From: Lawsonella sp012842085
GTDB lineage: Bacteria; Actinomycetota; Actinomycetes; Mycobacteriales; Mycobacteriaceae
Assembly: GCA_036749735.1 (NCBI GenBank)
Contig: DAINXV010000002.1
Span: 248,001 to 312,000 of the forward strand
Length of the DNA: 64,000 nt
Direction: 5' to 3'
Below the pieces are notes generated by a model that saw only the letters and a program-made list of their open reading frames with translations, did no database searches and had not been told where the DNA came from. This document shows, in pieces, positions 34,782 through 43,370 of the stretch; positions within the stretch are counted from its first letter, which is position 1, and every line of letters starts with the position of its first letter. The position numbers were made by a program, and so were the translations under genes.

Positions 34782-35639
34782 ATGACCTCTCTTCCCAAAG
34801 CTCCCTTTAAGACGATTATCGCGGCAGCAATCGTCATGTCCCTAGTAGGTTTTTCGGCATGCGCTAATGATGTCGAGGATGCTTCGCCGGAGGCGCAAGA
34901 GACGTCTGTCAGGGTTGAGAAGCCAGCGTCACCGTCAACAACTACTGCTCCAACTTCCAAAAACCAGGCTCCTCTACGGTCCGCTAAGAAGCCAAAGAAG
35001 AAAATTGACTGGCAGGCCGTCCTTGAAGATCCAGCACAATACCTATTGTCGGCCGCAGCTTTTCCAGAACCATACCAACCTCGGACATTGAATCTGTCGG
35101 AAAGAGGCAAAGCGATCCAAGATGTCGGTAGGGCTGGAGTAGGCGTTTCCAACTTCCCCTGTGAGTGTGACGGCGCTGGAGGAAGAATTGGGAATGAAGA
35201 AGACCAGCTAGCCATGCAGATGGCAGCCCATGGGAATAACTCGCTCACACTGGTCGTGATAAACACTCAGAATCCTCAGCAAGCAGTGGCTAATTGGGGT
35301 ACCAAAAATAACCAATGCTCGTCGTTCCTTTCTAAGGAGAACGGAGTAACTTCCAAGGTTTATATAACCCCGCTGGATGTGACGGAACGGGCTGGAAGAA
35401 AAGTCGTGGGGTACAAAATTACGACAGTAACCAAAAACCTGGTCGGCTCGATGCAGCAAGAACAAATCCTTTTTGCCGTTCCACTCGGCAATGTGGTGAT
35501 CGAGGTTATGGGGATGAGTTTCAATGAAGAAGCTAATGAAGTTGAGACTTTAAAACTTCTGGATTTAGCACTGGAGCGCGCTCAAAAAATAGAGGATAAG
35601 AAACTTTCCGTCGAAGAGCTCGCGAATAAAAATAAGTAA
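34782..35639 (+). CDS. Putative lipoprotein, possibly PknH-like sensor domain
   Basis: A 285-residue exported protein. The N-terminal signal ends in GFSAC (C27), a lipobox with Phe rather than Leu at -3, so lipidation is likely but not certain. A Thr/Pro/Lys-rich linker runs to about residue 70, then a folded domain with Cys pairs in FPCECDG and NQCSSF, which resembles the extracellular PknH_C sensor fold of mycobacterial lipoproteins; this is a weak guess. An inverted repeat TTTACC-N6-GGTAAA (34756-34773) sits just before the ATG where a ribosome binding site would be. Confidence 0.75.
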   Translation: MTSLPKAPFKTIIAAAIVMSLVGFSACANDVEDASPEAQETSVRVEKPASPSTTTAPTSKNQAPLRSAKKPKKKIDWQAVLEDPAQYLLSAAAFPEPYQPRTLNLSERGKAIQDVGRAGVGVSNFPCECDGAGGRIGNEEDQLAMQMAAHGNNSLTLVVINTQNPQQAVANWGTKNNQCSSFLSKENGVTSKVYITPLDVTERAGRKVVGYKITTVTKNLVGSMQQEQILFAVPLGNVVIEVMGMSFNEEANEVETLKLLDLALERAQKIEDKKLSVEELANKNK

Positions 35640-35762
35640 CATCTCTGATTATTTGTTTCTGATCACTGTTGAACCAATCCACAAATGTTTCAAATGTGGA
35701 AAGAGTGTTTTCCTCAATAGCTAAAGCACAGTTCGGCACTTGGCGTATGCAAAAGTGTCGGC

Positions 35763-36761
35763 ATGCACAAAAACATTCGCACTATAAGTGACTTACTCGC
35801 ACAAGCCCCGAGTCTTTTTGGATTCAACCCCGAAGACTCTGTATTAGTTTATTTCGGTAAAGAGGATCAACAAGGCCATTTTCAGCTCGGCCCAACAATC
35901 CGCATTAACGTTCCCCAACGAAAACATAAAAACTGTTTTAGATATTCCTTGGAAGAAGCCCTCGCCAGACTCGCTTACACGGAGTGCCGTGTTTTGTATA
36001 TCGCCATTGTTCGGGCTGGCTGGCACCACCCCAGTCGTTTTCCCGTCATTGAATATATTGAACAGGTTTCGCAAGAAGCGGCAGCTTCACAAAACTGTGT
36101 TGTCCGTGACGTAATAGTGCTCAACAAATGCAGAAGTAGGGAACAATGGATTTCCGTTGTGGAGGGAACCCAAGGGAAGGTTTCGGAAGTAGAGAGTTCC
36201 CCTCTGGCACTTGAACGGTATTGGGATGGAATCGATATTGGCCAGAACAGGGCCGACACGAAGCTACAACTATTGAGGCGTGTAGATGATCCTGATGTTG
36301 CGGATATCTGGGGTGCGGCGCAACACCTGGTGTCGCTACCTATCGAACAGCTGTCGGTAGACCATTGTTTGGACACTACCCCCAACAGCAATGTTGACTG
36401 CCCCAAAGCGAGATACATGCGTCGATACTTTCTCGACTTGGTGAAAAGTCATCAAAGCTGTGACGGTCTGATGCCCCTGCTAGTGACGTCTGATGCCCGT
36501 AAATGGGTGGGATGGATGTGGGCTCTAACACCCACCTATGAGGAGCACGACAAAGCGCTTTTCCTCTTTGTAGTGGGTATTTGGCACTACATGAGAGGAG
36601 ATGGGTTTCGGTGTGAAGTTTTGCTAGAGCGAGCTGCCCAGTCTGGAATAGAAATTGCAGGGCTGACGGCAGTTAAGGATCTTTTGGCCCTATGTGTTGA
36701 ACCACAGGAGATCATTACAGTGGTGCAGGGGATTGCACGCAGAATCGAACAGTCCGCGTAA
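35763..36761 (+). CDS. DUF4192 family protein
   Basis: A 332-residue protein opening with IRTISDLLAQAPSLFGFNPE and DSVLVYF, the DUF4192 hallmark, followed by a predicted alpha/beta domain (CRVLYIAIVRAGWHH) and a helical C-terminal half. The family is common in actinobacteria and has no assigned function. It converges on galE with a 16-bp gap. Confidence 0.85.
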   Translation: MHKNIRTISDLLAQAPSLFGFNPEDSVLVYFGKEDQQGHFQLGPTIRINVPQRKHKNCFRYSLEEALARLAYTECRVLYIAIVRAGWHHPSRFPVIEYIEQVSQEAAASQNCVVRDVIVLNKCRSREQWISVVEGTQGKVSEVESSPLALERYWDGIDIGQNRADTKLQLLRRVDDPDVADIWGAAQHLVSLPIEQLSVDHCLDTTPNSNVDCPKARYMRRYFLDLVKSHQSCDGLMPLLVTSDARKWVGWMWALTPTYEEHDKALFLFVVGIWHYMRGDGFRCEVLLERAAQSGIEIAGLTAVKDLLALCVEPQEIITVVQGIARRIEQSA

Positions 36762-36777
36762 ACTATTAGGCTGATCT

Positions 36778-37761
36778 TTAGCGGTGAGCAGCGTAGGCTT
36801 TATCCCCAAGCTGTTTTGTAAAATTCCACGCATCCTCAACAATTTCGTGAATATCAGTATGTTGAGGATTCCACCCAAGTTCAGCTTGAGCCTTTGCGGA
36901 TGATGCTATAAGTACGGCAGGATCCCCCGCTCGTCGGGGAGCAACCTCGGCTGGAATTGGTTTGCCGGTGACCTCTCTACACGCCTCAATAACCTCTTTA
37001 ACGGAGTAGCCATCCCCAGATCCAAGATTAAAAATCGAGTGCTGTCCGGGAGTGGAATGTTCTAAAGCCAAAATATGGGCCTCGGCAAGGTCCAGAACAT
37101 GGATGTAATCACGAATACAGGTGCCGTCGGGAGTTGGCCAGTCATCCCCAAAGATAAAAATCTTCTCCCGGTAGCCCATGGCTACCTCCAACACGAGAGG
37201 CACAATATGGGTTTCCACCTGGCGGTTTTCACCAGCGCCATGGTATGCGCCAGCAACGTTAAAGTAGCGCAAAGAAGTTGCGCCCAAACCATAGGCATCA
37301 CAATACGATGTGATAGCCATATCCATGGTTAGTTTGGTCGCTCCGTACGGGTTAGTGGGTCGGGCTGGCATATCTTCCGTGATAGGAACTTCTTCTGGCT
37401 CTCCATAGGTGGCAGCAGTTGACGAAAAAACCAGACGAGGAACGTCATGTTCTTTAATTGCGTCCAAGAGCGCAAGCGTAGTGACAACGTTCCCGTGCCA
37501 ATACTGGTCGGGGACTTCGCAGGACTCCCCAACAAGTGAACGTGCTGCGAAATGGAGAACCCCGTCGAAAGAACCATCTGCAAGAATCTGCGATGCGTAA
37601 TCCTTCACATCGCCTTCCACGAAAGTGCATCCTTCAGGAACGGCGCTCCGATTACCGGTAGATAAGTTGTCGAGAATAGTTACGTCGTGCCCACGTTCTA
37701 TTAGAACGGTAGCGACACAGCTGCCCACATATCCGGCCCCGCCGGTAACAAGAAGTTTCAT
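36778..37761 (-). CDS. galE: UDP-glucose 4-epimerase GalE
   Basis: A 327-residue SDR-type epimerase that interconverts UDP-glucose and UDP-galactose, the galactan precursor for arabinogalactan. The N terminus has TGGAGYVGS for NAD binding, the catalytic region FSSTAATYGEPEE with the YGATK Tyr/Lys pair near residue 148, and LRYFNVAGA. It lies 3 bp downstream of dtxR on the same strand, the order found in corynebacteria. Confidence 0.96.
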   Translation of the reverse strand: MKLLVTGGAGYVGSCVATVLIERGHDVTILDNLSTGNRSAVPEGCTFVEGDVKDYASQILADGSFDGVLHFAARSLVGESCEVPDQYWHGNVVTTLALLDAIKEHDVPRLVFSSTAATYGEPEEVPITEDMPARPTNPYGATKLTMDMAITSYCDAYGLGATSLRYFNVAGAYHGAGENRQVETHIVPLVLEVAMGYREKIFIFGDDWPTPDGTCIRDYIHVLDLAEAHILALEHSTPGQHSIFNLGSGDGYSVKEVIEACREVTGKPIPAEVAPRRAGDPAVLIASSAKAQAELGWNPQHTDIHEIVEDAWNFTKQLGDKAYAAHR

Positions 37762-37764
37762 AAA

Positions 37765-38457
37765 CTATCGCTTCAAAGGTTCAACGTAAAAGGCGTGCGC
37801 AATATCATCTGGAATTTTAATCCAATCACCGCCCAGTGAACAGATTTCTATGCTGCCGTCCACTTCACGAACATTTACGCGGGATCCCGGTGCGATTCCA
37901 TTAATATCCAGAGCGTTAGAAATATGTTGGTCTGCCTGGGCAACTTCACCCACCTGACGCAAAGTAACAACCATCGGAACATTGTCGGAAAGCTCAATGT
38001 CCGTCAATTGCGGATAGCGACGCGGGGAAGCGGTTTCAGAAGAAATCTCCTCCAACCCGGGAATCGGATTACCGTAAGGGGATGTCGTGGGGTGGTCGAG
38101 AACCCTAATAAGGTGCCGCTCTACATCCTCACCCATAACGTGTTCCCATTTGCAGGCTTCTTCGTGGATATCTGCCAAATCCATGCCGATAATATCTGTG
38201 AGCATGCGTTCTGCGAGGCGATGTTTACGCATGACAGCAGTCGCGATGGAGCGACCTTTCTCAGTGAACTTGAGTTCCCTATTCGGCTCCACAGTGAGAA
38301 GCCCATCGCGCTCCATTCGGGCAACAGTTTGTGAAACTGTCGGTCCGGATTGCTCTAAACGCTCTGCAATACGGGCACGCAACGGAGTAATACCTTCTTC
38401 TTCCAACTCAAATATAGTTTTTAAGTACATCTGAGTAGTGTCAACTAGCTCCTTCAT
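37765..38457 (-). CDS. dtxR: Iron-dependent repressor DtxR/IdeR
   Basis: A 230-residue regulator from ATG 38457. With this start every metal ligand falls at the C. diphtheriae DtxR position: M10, H79, E83, H98, C102, E105 and H106. The helix-turn-helix has LEQSGPTVSQTVARMERDG, and a C-terminal SH3-like domain is present. ATG 38466 would add three residues but sits almost on its ribosome binding site. With Fe(II) it represses iron uptake genes. A DtxR-box-like site lies 66 bp upstream, so autoregulation is possible. Confidence 0.96.
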   Translation of the reverse strand: MKELVDTTQMYLKTIFELEEEGITPLRARIAERLEQSGPTVSQTVARMERDGLLTVEPNRELKFTEKGRSIATAVMRKHRLAERMLTDIIGMDLADIHEEACKWEHVMGEDVERHLIRVLDHPTTSPYGNPIPGLEEISSETASPRRYPQLTDIELSDNVPMVVTLRQVGEVAQADQHISNALDINGIAPGSRVNVREVDGSIEICSLGGDWIKIPDDIAHAFYVEPLKR

Positions 38458-38522
38458 GGAAGCCATACTCCTCGACGCTCCTTTTTGGGAATAGGATGAG
38501 GCAGAAAACTGTATCCAAACAA

Positions 38523-38541
38523 TTAGTTTAGCTTTATCTAT
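38523..38541. promoter_or_regulatory. Candidate DtxR box upstream of dtxR
   Basis: This 19-mer (TTAGTTTAGCTTTATCTAT) matches the DtxR consensus TTAGGTTAGCCTAACCTAA at 14 of 19 positions. It lies between the sigB terminator and the dtxR start. The right half is degenerate, so binding is only plausible. Confidence 0.4.
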
Positions 38542-38567
38542 ATCCTAGGGGACAAAGTTATAAAAGA

Positions 38568-38608
38568 ACCCCAGTAATGTCTGAAAAATAGCAGACAACT
38601 ACTGGGGT
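38568..38608 (-). terminator. Terminator of sigB
   Basis: A long hairpin: outer arms CCCCAGTA/TACTGGGG and inner arms TGTCTG/CAGACA, followed on the minus strand by TTCTTTTAT. It separates sigB from dtxR, so dtxR must have its own promoter. Confidence 0.75.
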
Positions 38609-38623
38609 CGCTAAGGGGGTTAG

Positions 38624-39592
38624 TTAGCTAGCGTAGGCGCGCAGATGTTCAATATTTTCATCGTGACGGAGCCTATCGAGTACGCCGCGTTCAATCTGGC
38701 GAACGCGTTCCCGAGAAAGACCGAAGCGTTTACCGATTTGGTCAAGAGTGTGGGTTTCCCCATCTGCTAAACCGTAACGCCAGCGGATAACTTCTCGTTC
38801 GCGTTCAGTTAAATCCTCAAGTACTTCATTAACGTCATCAGCCATAAAACGTGTCATTGTGTATTCAACGGCGTCGAGGCCTTCGTCATCTTGGATAAAA
38901 GCACCAAGTGGGGAGTCCTCATCTTCGCCTACGCGCAGATCAAGACTAATCGGATCGCGAGCTTTATCTACCAGGAAAAGAATCTTTTCTACAGGTACTC
39001 CAGACTCCTCAGAAATTTCTTCCCAAGTGGCAGGGCGACCCAGTTGCTGGTTGAGCTCGCGTTGAATACGAGAAATCTTATTGAACTGCTCAACCAAGTG
39101 GACCGGTAAACGGATGGTGCGAGACTGTTCGGCCATACCGCGAGTGATGGCTTGTCGAATCCACCAGGTTGCATAGGTTGAGAATTTGAATCCCTTCGCA
39201 TAGTCAAACTTTGCAACTGCACGAATCAAACCAAGATTGCCTTCTTGAATAAGGTCAAGGAGGGACATACCTCTACCGGTATAGCGTTTGGCAATCGAGA
39301 CAACCAATCGCAGGTTAGCTTCTAAAAGTTCTTGACGGGCATGTTCGCCATCACGCTTGATAGCTCGCAGATCAGCCCGTTTGCGGGCACCGTAGCGGGG
39401 ATGTTCCTGCAAAAGATGGTCAGCATAAAGCCCTGCTTCAATTCGCTTTGCGAGGTCAACTTCTTCTTCAGCCGTAAGAAGATCACGGCGACCAATCGCA
39501 TTTAAGTAAACTCGTACCGAGTCTCCAGTGTTTGAAGGACGATCAAGATCGGCGTTACGAGTACGGTCTAGTACGGGCTTCGCTGAGGTCAT
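38624..39592 (-). CDS. sigB: Sigma factor SigB (group 2, sigma-70 family)
   Basis: A 322-residue sigma factor with regions 1.2 (GDSVRVYLNAIGRRDLLTAE), 2 (GNLGLIRAVAKFDYAKGFKF, TYATWWIRQAI), 3, and 4 (RFGLSRERVRQIERGVLDRL). It lacks the long acidic N terminus of SigA (41606-43186). SigB directs general stress and transition-phase genes in corynebacteria and mycobacteria. Strong ribosome binding site GGAGGAG. A SigH-type promoter lies upstream and a terminator downstream. The order sigB-dtxR-galE is conserved. Confidence 0.95.
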   Translation of the reverse strand: MTSAKPVLDRTRNADLDRPSNTGDSVRVYLNAIGRRDLLTAEEEVDLAKRIEAGLYADHLLQEHPRYGARKRADLRAIKRDGEHARQELLEANLRLVVSIAKRYTGRGMSLLDLIQEGNLGLIRAVAKFDYAKGFKFSTYATWWIRQAITRGMAEQSRTIRLPVHLVEQFNKISRIQRELNQQLGRPATWEEISEESGVPVEKILFLVDKARDPISLDLRVGEDEDSPLGAFIQDDEGLDAVEYTMTRFMADDVNEVLEDLTEREREVIRWRYGLADGETHTLDQIGKRFGLSRERVRQIERGVLDRLRHDENIEHLRAYAS

Positions 39593-39684
39593 CGAAACTC
39601 CTCCTCAATGTAGTTCCGCATAGGTTTCAGAAATCTCTGAGACCAACAATTTGGAACAAGCGGTTTTATTGCCTCTCACTATTA

Positions 39685-39713
39685 GCAACGGATTTGAGGC
39701 GAAAAGAGTTCCC
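39685..39713 (-). promoter_or_regulatory. SigH-type promoter of sigB (GGGAAC-N18-GTT)
   Basis: On the minus strand GGGAAC (39713-39708) is followed by an 18-base spacer and GTT (39689-39687). The same pattern precedes clgR. sigB is a known SigH target in mycobacteria and corynebacteria. The predicted transcript has a leader of about 85-90 bases. Confidence 0.55.
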
Positions 39714-39728
39714 GATTTGCAGAAAAGT

Positions 39729-41240
39729 TTAAATTAAAATGAATCCATGCAGGTAGAGGGCTTTTATTATTTCCACTAGTTCTGGTTTCAGCGCACTCCA
39801 GTCCCAATTTTGAACACTGCAGAGCAATTCGCCGACGTCACCAATTTCTAACCCTTCGGCGCTGATTCCATTCAAAATTCGAAGCACCGATTCATCAATT
39901 TCATGTTGATAGCTGGGCATGTCGGTTCGAGATATAGAAATCTGCGTCAGTTCCGTTCCCTGCCCGGTGCTCGACGGCTGGTAAACGCTAGAAATCACAC
40001 TTGTAGGAGCTAAATAAAAGCGCTGCCCCAAGAGTTCCGCTTCATCCCAAGCCATGAGGTTGTCCCAGCGGTCCCATCGATTTACAGCCTCTACGGCGAG
40101 GGCATCACCCTGCGGATCTGCGAGTTCTTCAATGAGGACAGTCGATGGTCGATCTGTTTTGCGAAGGTAAATGACACCAAAACCGATACTTTCGACTTTG
40201 TTGTCTGCAAAGTGTGCAAGCCATTTATTAGCATGATCGAACCAGGCAGGATTAGCTGGGTCGCGGCCAGAATCTTTCATCCAGGTTGACACATATAAAG
40301 CAGTATCAGCACGATCTCTTTCCACAACCCACGCATCAACGCCGAAATCCGCGAACCAGCTACTAATGCGTTGGCGATAATCTTGGTCTGTGCAGTGCAC
40401 CCACGAACCCAGAATTACCGCGTGGCCACCCTCCTCTAGGTACTCCGGACAATTCTCGACTATCAAGCGTGTGGCACCGTCAAGGTCGAGTCCCGAATCT
40501 CGGTAGCTATGGGTAATGGTTTCTGAGGAAACTACAAAAGGCGGGTTGGCCACAATTGTGTCGAATTTCTCTTCAGCTACTGGGTCAAACCAAGAACCAT
40601 TGCGGATGGAGACCTTTTCAAGTTGGTGATTGATGGCGAGGGTGGCTTTGGTTAGTTCGCAACAGCGTGGCGAAATATCGGTTGCTACCACATTGTCTGC
40701 ATAATTCTTGGCGTGTAGCGCTTGTATACCGCATCCAGTACCCAGGTCTAGAAGTTTTCGTGCTGACGATAGGGGAGTGGCTCGCAAAAGTGATAGCGAT
40801 GCTTCTCCCACACCCAAAACATGATCTGTTTTTGTTTCAGCCGGGAATAATGCACCGTCAAGGTCAGAGAAAACCCATTGGGTTCCAAACCCGGTATCTA
40901 TTGGTCGCACATCAAATCCGACCCGCAACGTGGCAGCCTCGCAATAAATAAAGAACCCCCACTGCAGTAACTCATCCAGTTGCGCTTTTGTCAGGTCAAA
41001 AATCTGAATGACGTCAGTTTCTGTCCGTTTTTCGCCTAAAAGCAAAAAACGTACCAGGTCGGCCAAACCATATGGGGGATGGACATCCGGGTTAGTTGCT
41101 CTCCACACCGGAACTGGCTCGTGGCGATACAGTGCCGTGAAGGCCACGTCGCCGAGCAGTTCTTGGAGCCCGTCAATTGTGTAGTTCAGCTCTGTAAAGC
41201 GTTTATTTAATGCCTCAAGTGCAGTTTTTGGAATAGCCAC
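39729..41240 (-). CDS. Class I SAM-dependent methyltransferase of the N-P-P-F type
   Basis: A 503-residue protein. The SAM-binding motif DLGTGCGIQ is at 165-173, with VATDIS at strand two, and NPPF at 232-235 (VANPPFVVS), the signature of methyltransferases acting on Gln, adenine or guanine amino groups. The N-terminal 150 and C-terminal 200 residues are actinobacteria-specific extensions. The substrate is unknown; protein Gln or rRNA are the usual ones for NPPF enzymes. It sits next to sigB and divergent from DUF3039. Confidence 0.82.
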   Translation of the reverse strand: MAIPKTALEALNKRFTELNYTIDGLQELLGDVAFTALYRHEPVPVWRATNPDVHPPYGLADLVRFLLLGEKRTETDVIQIFDLTKAQLDELLQWGFFIYCEAATLRVGFDVRPIDTGFGTQWVFSDLDGALFPAETKTDHVLGVGEASLSLLRATPLSSARKLLDLGTGCGIQALHAKNYADNVVATDISPRCCELTKATLAINHQLEKVSIRNGSWFDPVAEEKFDTIVANPPFVVSSETITHSYRDSGLDLDGATRLIVENCPEYLEEGGHAVILGSWVHCTDQDYRQRISSWFADFGVDAWVVERDRADTALYVSTWMKDSGRDPANPAWFDHANKWLAHFADNKVESIGFGVIYLRKTDRPSTVLIEELADPQGDALAVEAVNRWDRWDNLMAWDEAELLGQRFYLAPTSVISSVYQPSSTGQGTELTQISISRTDMPSYQHEIDESVLRILNGISAEGLEIGDVGELLCSVQNWDWSALKPELVEIIKALYLHGFILI

Positions 41241-41306
41241 GATGCCATTGTCGCATAACCACCCTTATTGCGTGACTAGCTAGCAGAATACGAAAAAGCT
41301 TCTAGA

Positions 41307-41558
41307 ATGGACACCGTGAGCAATGCAACTGATGTTTTAGAACGCCCAGATGTACGTCTCGACGAGGAGACGACTGATGAGGCTCCCGAATATTTCCACT
41401 ATGTTCGGAAAAACAAAATAGTGGAAAGCGCGGTGACTGGAAAATATGTGGTTGCGTTATGCGGGGAAGTGTTTCCCGTAACGAAATCACCCAAACCGAA
41501 TTCGCCGATCTGTCCGGAGTGCAAACGCATTTACGAGACACTTCGGAAAGGCGAGTAA
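41307..41558 (+). CDS. DUF3039 family small zinc-binding-like protein
   Basis: An 83-residue protein with the family pattern H31, C52 and CPEC (C69, C72), a probable metal site, in EYFHYVRK, VALCGEVF and SPICPECK. The N-terminal 28 residues are acidic and probably disordered. The function is unknown; the gene keeps this place beside sigA in corynebacteria. ATG 41307 is used; GTG 41316 is an alternative. It ends at a hairpin shared with sigA. Confidence 0.82.
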   Translation: MDTVSNATDVLERPDVRLDEETTDEAPEYFHYVRKNKIVESAVTGKYVVALCGEVFPVTKSPKPNSPICPECKRIYETLRKGE

Positions 41559-41560
41559 AC

Positions 41561-41597
41561 AAAAAGTGGGGCTGGTTCACTACCAGCCCCACTTTTT
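41561..41597. terminator. Bidirectional terminator between DUF3039 and sigA
   Basis: Arms of about 16 bp (AAAAAGTGGGGCTGGT with its complement) between convergent genes, A-run on the left and T-run on the right, followed by ATTG. Same arm ends as the hairpins at 29441 and 45285. Confidence 0.9.
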
Positions 41598-41605
41598 ATT
41601 GCTCA

Positions 41606-43186
41606 TTAATCGAGGTAATCTCGCAGCACTTGCGAACGCGATGGGTGACGCAGCTTAGACATTGTCTTAGATTCAATCTGGCGGATGCGCTCACGCGTTA
41701 CTCCATACACCTGGCCAATTTCATCCAAGGTACGTGGCTGGCCATCCGTTAGACCGAACCGAAGTCGAACAACACCAGCTTCACGTTCTGACAAGGTGTC
41801 CAGAACATCCTGTAGCTGATCTTGCAGGAGGGTGAAGGAAACTGCGTCAACTGCTACCACAGCTTCTGAGTCTTCAATAAAGTCACCAAGTTGTGAGTCG
41901 CCTTCATCACCAATGGTTTGGTCAAGAGAAATGGGTTCGCGAGCGTACTGCTGAATCTCCAGTACCTTTTCGGGAGTGATATCCATTTCTTTGGCGAGCT
42001 CTTCCGGAGTGGGTTCGCGACCCAAATCTTGAAGCAGTTCGCGTTGAATACGGCCAAGTTTGTTAATGACTTCGACCATATGCACCGGGATGCGAATAGT
42101 GCGGGCTTGGTCTGCCATAGCGCGGGTGATTGCTTGGCGGATCCACCATGTTGCGTAGGTAGAAAACTTGTAGCCCTTGGCGTAGTCAAATTTCTCTACC
42201 GCACGAATAAGGCCGAGGTTGCCTTCCTGAATAAGATCCAAAAATGCCATACCGCGACCGGTGTAACGTTTCGCAAGAGAAACAACCAGGCGTAGGTTCG
42301 CCTCTAAAAGATGGTTTTTAGCCTTGTTGCCGTCACGAATAACCAGACGTAGGTCGCGGCGTTTGGAGGGAGGAACTTTTTCTCCCTTTTCCTCAAGTTG
42401 TTTCAGGCACCAGTCAGCATAGAGGCCGGCTTCAATGCGCTTAGCCAAATCGACTTCTTCAGCTGCGTTAAGCAGCGCAACTTTGCCGATTTGTTTTAGG
42501 TAGGCGCGGACGGAGTCAGCTGATGCAGTAAGTTCGGCGTCCTTGCGAGCTTGTTTGAGAGCCTTAGATTCTTCTTCATCCCAAACAAAACCGGAGTTCT
42601 TTTTGGTGTTTTTCTTTTTCTTTTTCTTAACCCCAGCGGAGCTTTTTGCTAGCACACGGGAAGAAGGGGAGTTGTCTTCCTCTTCGTCGTCGTCTTCTTC
42701 GTCCTCGTCGTCTTCTTCGCCTTCTATAACAACGTCGTTTATATCGTCATCATCGTCGTCGTCCTCGTCCTCTTCGTCCTCGTCATCGGTATCGAATTCT
42801 TTAAGGTCTTCATCGAGGTTAGTTTCGACGTCGTCTTCGTCGAGGTCATCCGGATCGTCAACATCAATGTCGTCCAGATCAGGATTATCTTGGTCTTCCT
42901 CAAGCTCCTTCAGCTTGTCCTCATCTTGAGGCTTTTCTTCTGATTTTTTAGCAGCCTTGGAGCGAGTAGACACAGTTTTAGTGTTTTTGCGGGTTGTTGT
43001 TTTCTTCGCGAGTGTCTCTTTTTTCTTGGCTGTAGATGAGGCCGCTTTGGTTTTTGTGGAAGCTTTCTTGCGCGTAGAAGACGTGCCTCCAGCGGCACCT
43101 TTAGTCTTGCGAGCAGGAGTCTTCTTTTCTGTTTTTTCTTTTTCGACAGATTCGTCGGAGTTAGAAGCGCGTTTAGAGGCAGCCAC
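41606..43186 (-). CDS. sigA: Primary sigma factor SigA (RpoD)
   Basis: A 526-residue housekeeping sigma factor. Residues 1-85 are rich in Lys, Ala and Thr; 88-171 are almost all Asp and Glu, including a run of seven Asp; 187-197 are basic. The conserved core starts near 220: SVRAYLKQIGKVALL, GNLGLIRAVEKFDYAKGYKF, TYATWWIRQAITR, and region 4 VYGVTRERIRQIESKTMSKL. It directs RNA polymerase to most promoters. The extreme N-terminal charge separation resembles mycobacterial SigA. Monocistronic, ending at a shared hairpin. Confidence 0.97.
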   Translation of the reverse strand: MAASKRASNSDESVEKEKTEKKTPARKTKGAAGGTSSTRKKASTKTKAASSTAKKKETLAKKTTTRKNTKTVSTRSKAAKKSEEKPQDEDKLKELEEDQDNPDLDDIDVDDPDDLDEDDVETNLDEDLKEFDTDDEDEEDEDDDDDDDINDVVIEGEEDDEDEEDDDEEEDNSPSSRVLAKSSAGVKKKKKKNTKKNSGFVWDEEESKALKQARKDAELTASADSVRAYLKQIGKVALLNAAEEVDLAKRIEAGLYADWCLKQLEEKGEKVPPSKRRDLRLVIRDGNKAKNHLLEANLRLVVSLAKRYTGRGMAFLDLIQEGNLGLIRAVEKFDYAKGYKFSTYATWWIRQAITRAMADQARTIRIPVHMVEVINKLGRIQRELLQDLGREPTPEELAKEMDITPEKVLEIQQYAREPISLDQTIGDEGDSQLGDFIEDSEAVVAVDAVSFTLLQDQLQDVLDTLSEREAGVVRLRFGLTDGQPRTLDEIGQVYGVTRERIRQIESKTMSKLRHPSRSQVLRDYLD

Positions 43187-43289
43187 AGATCACCTTTCGC
43201 GAATAAGATTTATATGCAGAATTATTCTTCTGTGGAGGAAGAACATCGTACCTGACTTGCCATTGTACCGACTCTGTCCAAATAATGCC

Positions 43290-43337
43290 GAACCACACAC
43301 GTTTTGCCGTTTTTAAAAACGCGTGTGGTTCTTTTTT
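43290..43337. terminator. Hairpin between ppgK and sigA
   Basis: Arms 43290-43305 and 43316-43331 pair over 15 of 16 positions and T6 follows on the plus strand (43332-43337). The only gene ending here, ppgK, runs on the minus strand, where no T-run follows. It may stop antisense transcription or act as a Rho-dependent or processing site. Confidence 0.55.
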
Positions 43338-43370
43338 GGCATCGGCCAACAGTGTTCTGTTCGTATTCTG

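Noticed and set aside
42543..42929. A 128-codon plus-strand frame encoding a poly-Ser protein
   Set aside because: It is the complement of the acidic Asp/Glu codon run of sigA; the Ser runs follow from reading GTC/TTC triplets in another frame.
43290..43337. An ordinary intrinsic terminator for ppgK
   Set aside because: The hairpin is real but the T-run is on the plus strand, opposite to ppgK transcription, so a simple assignment is not supported.
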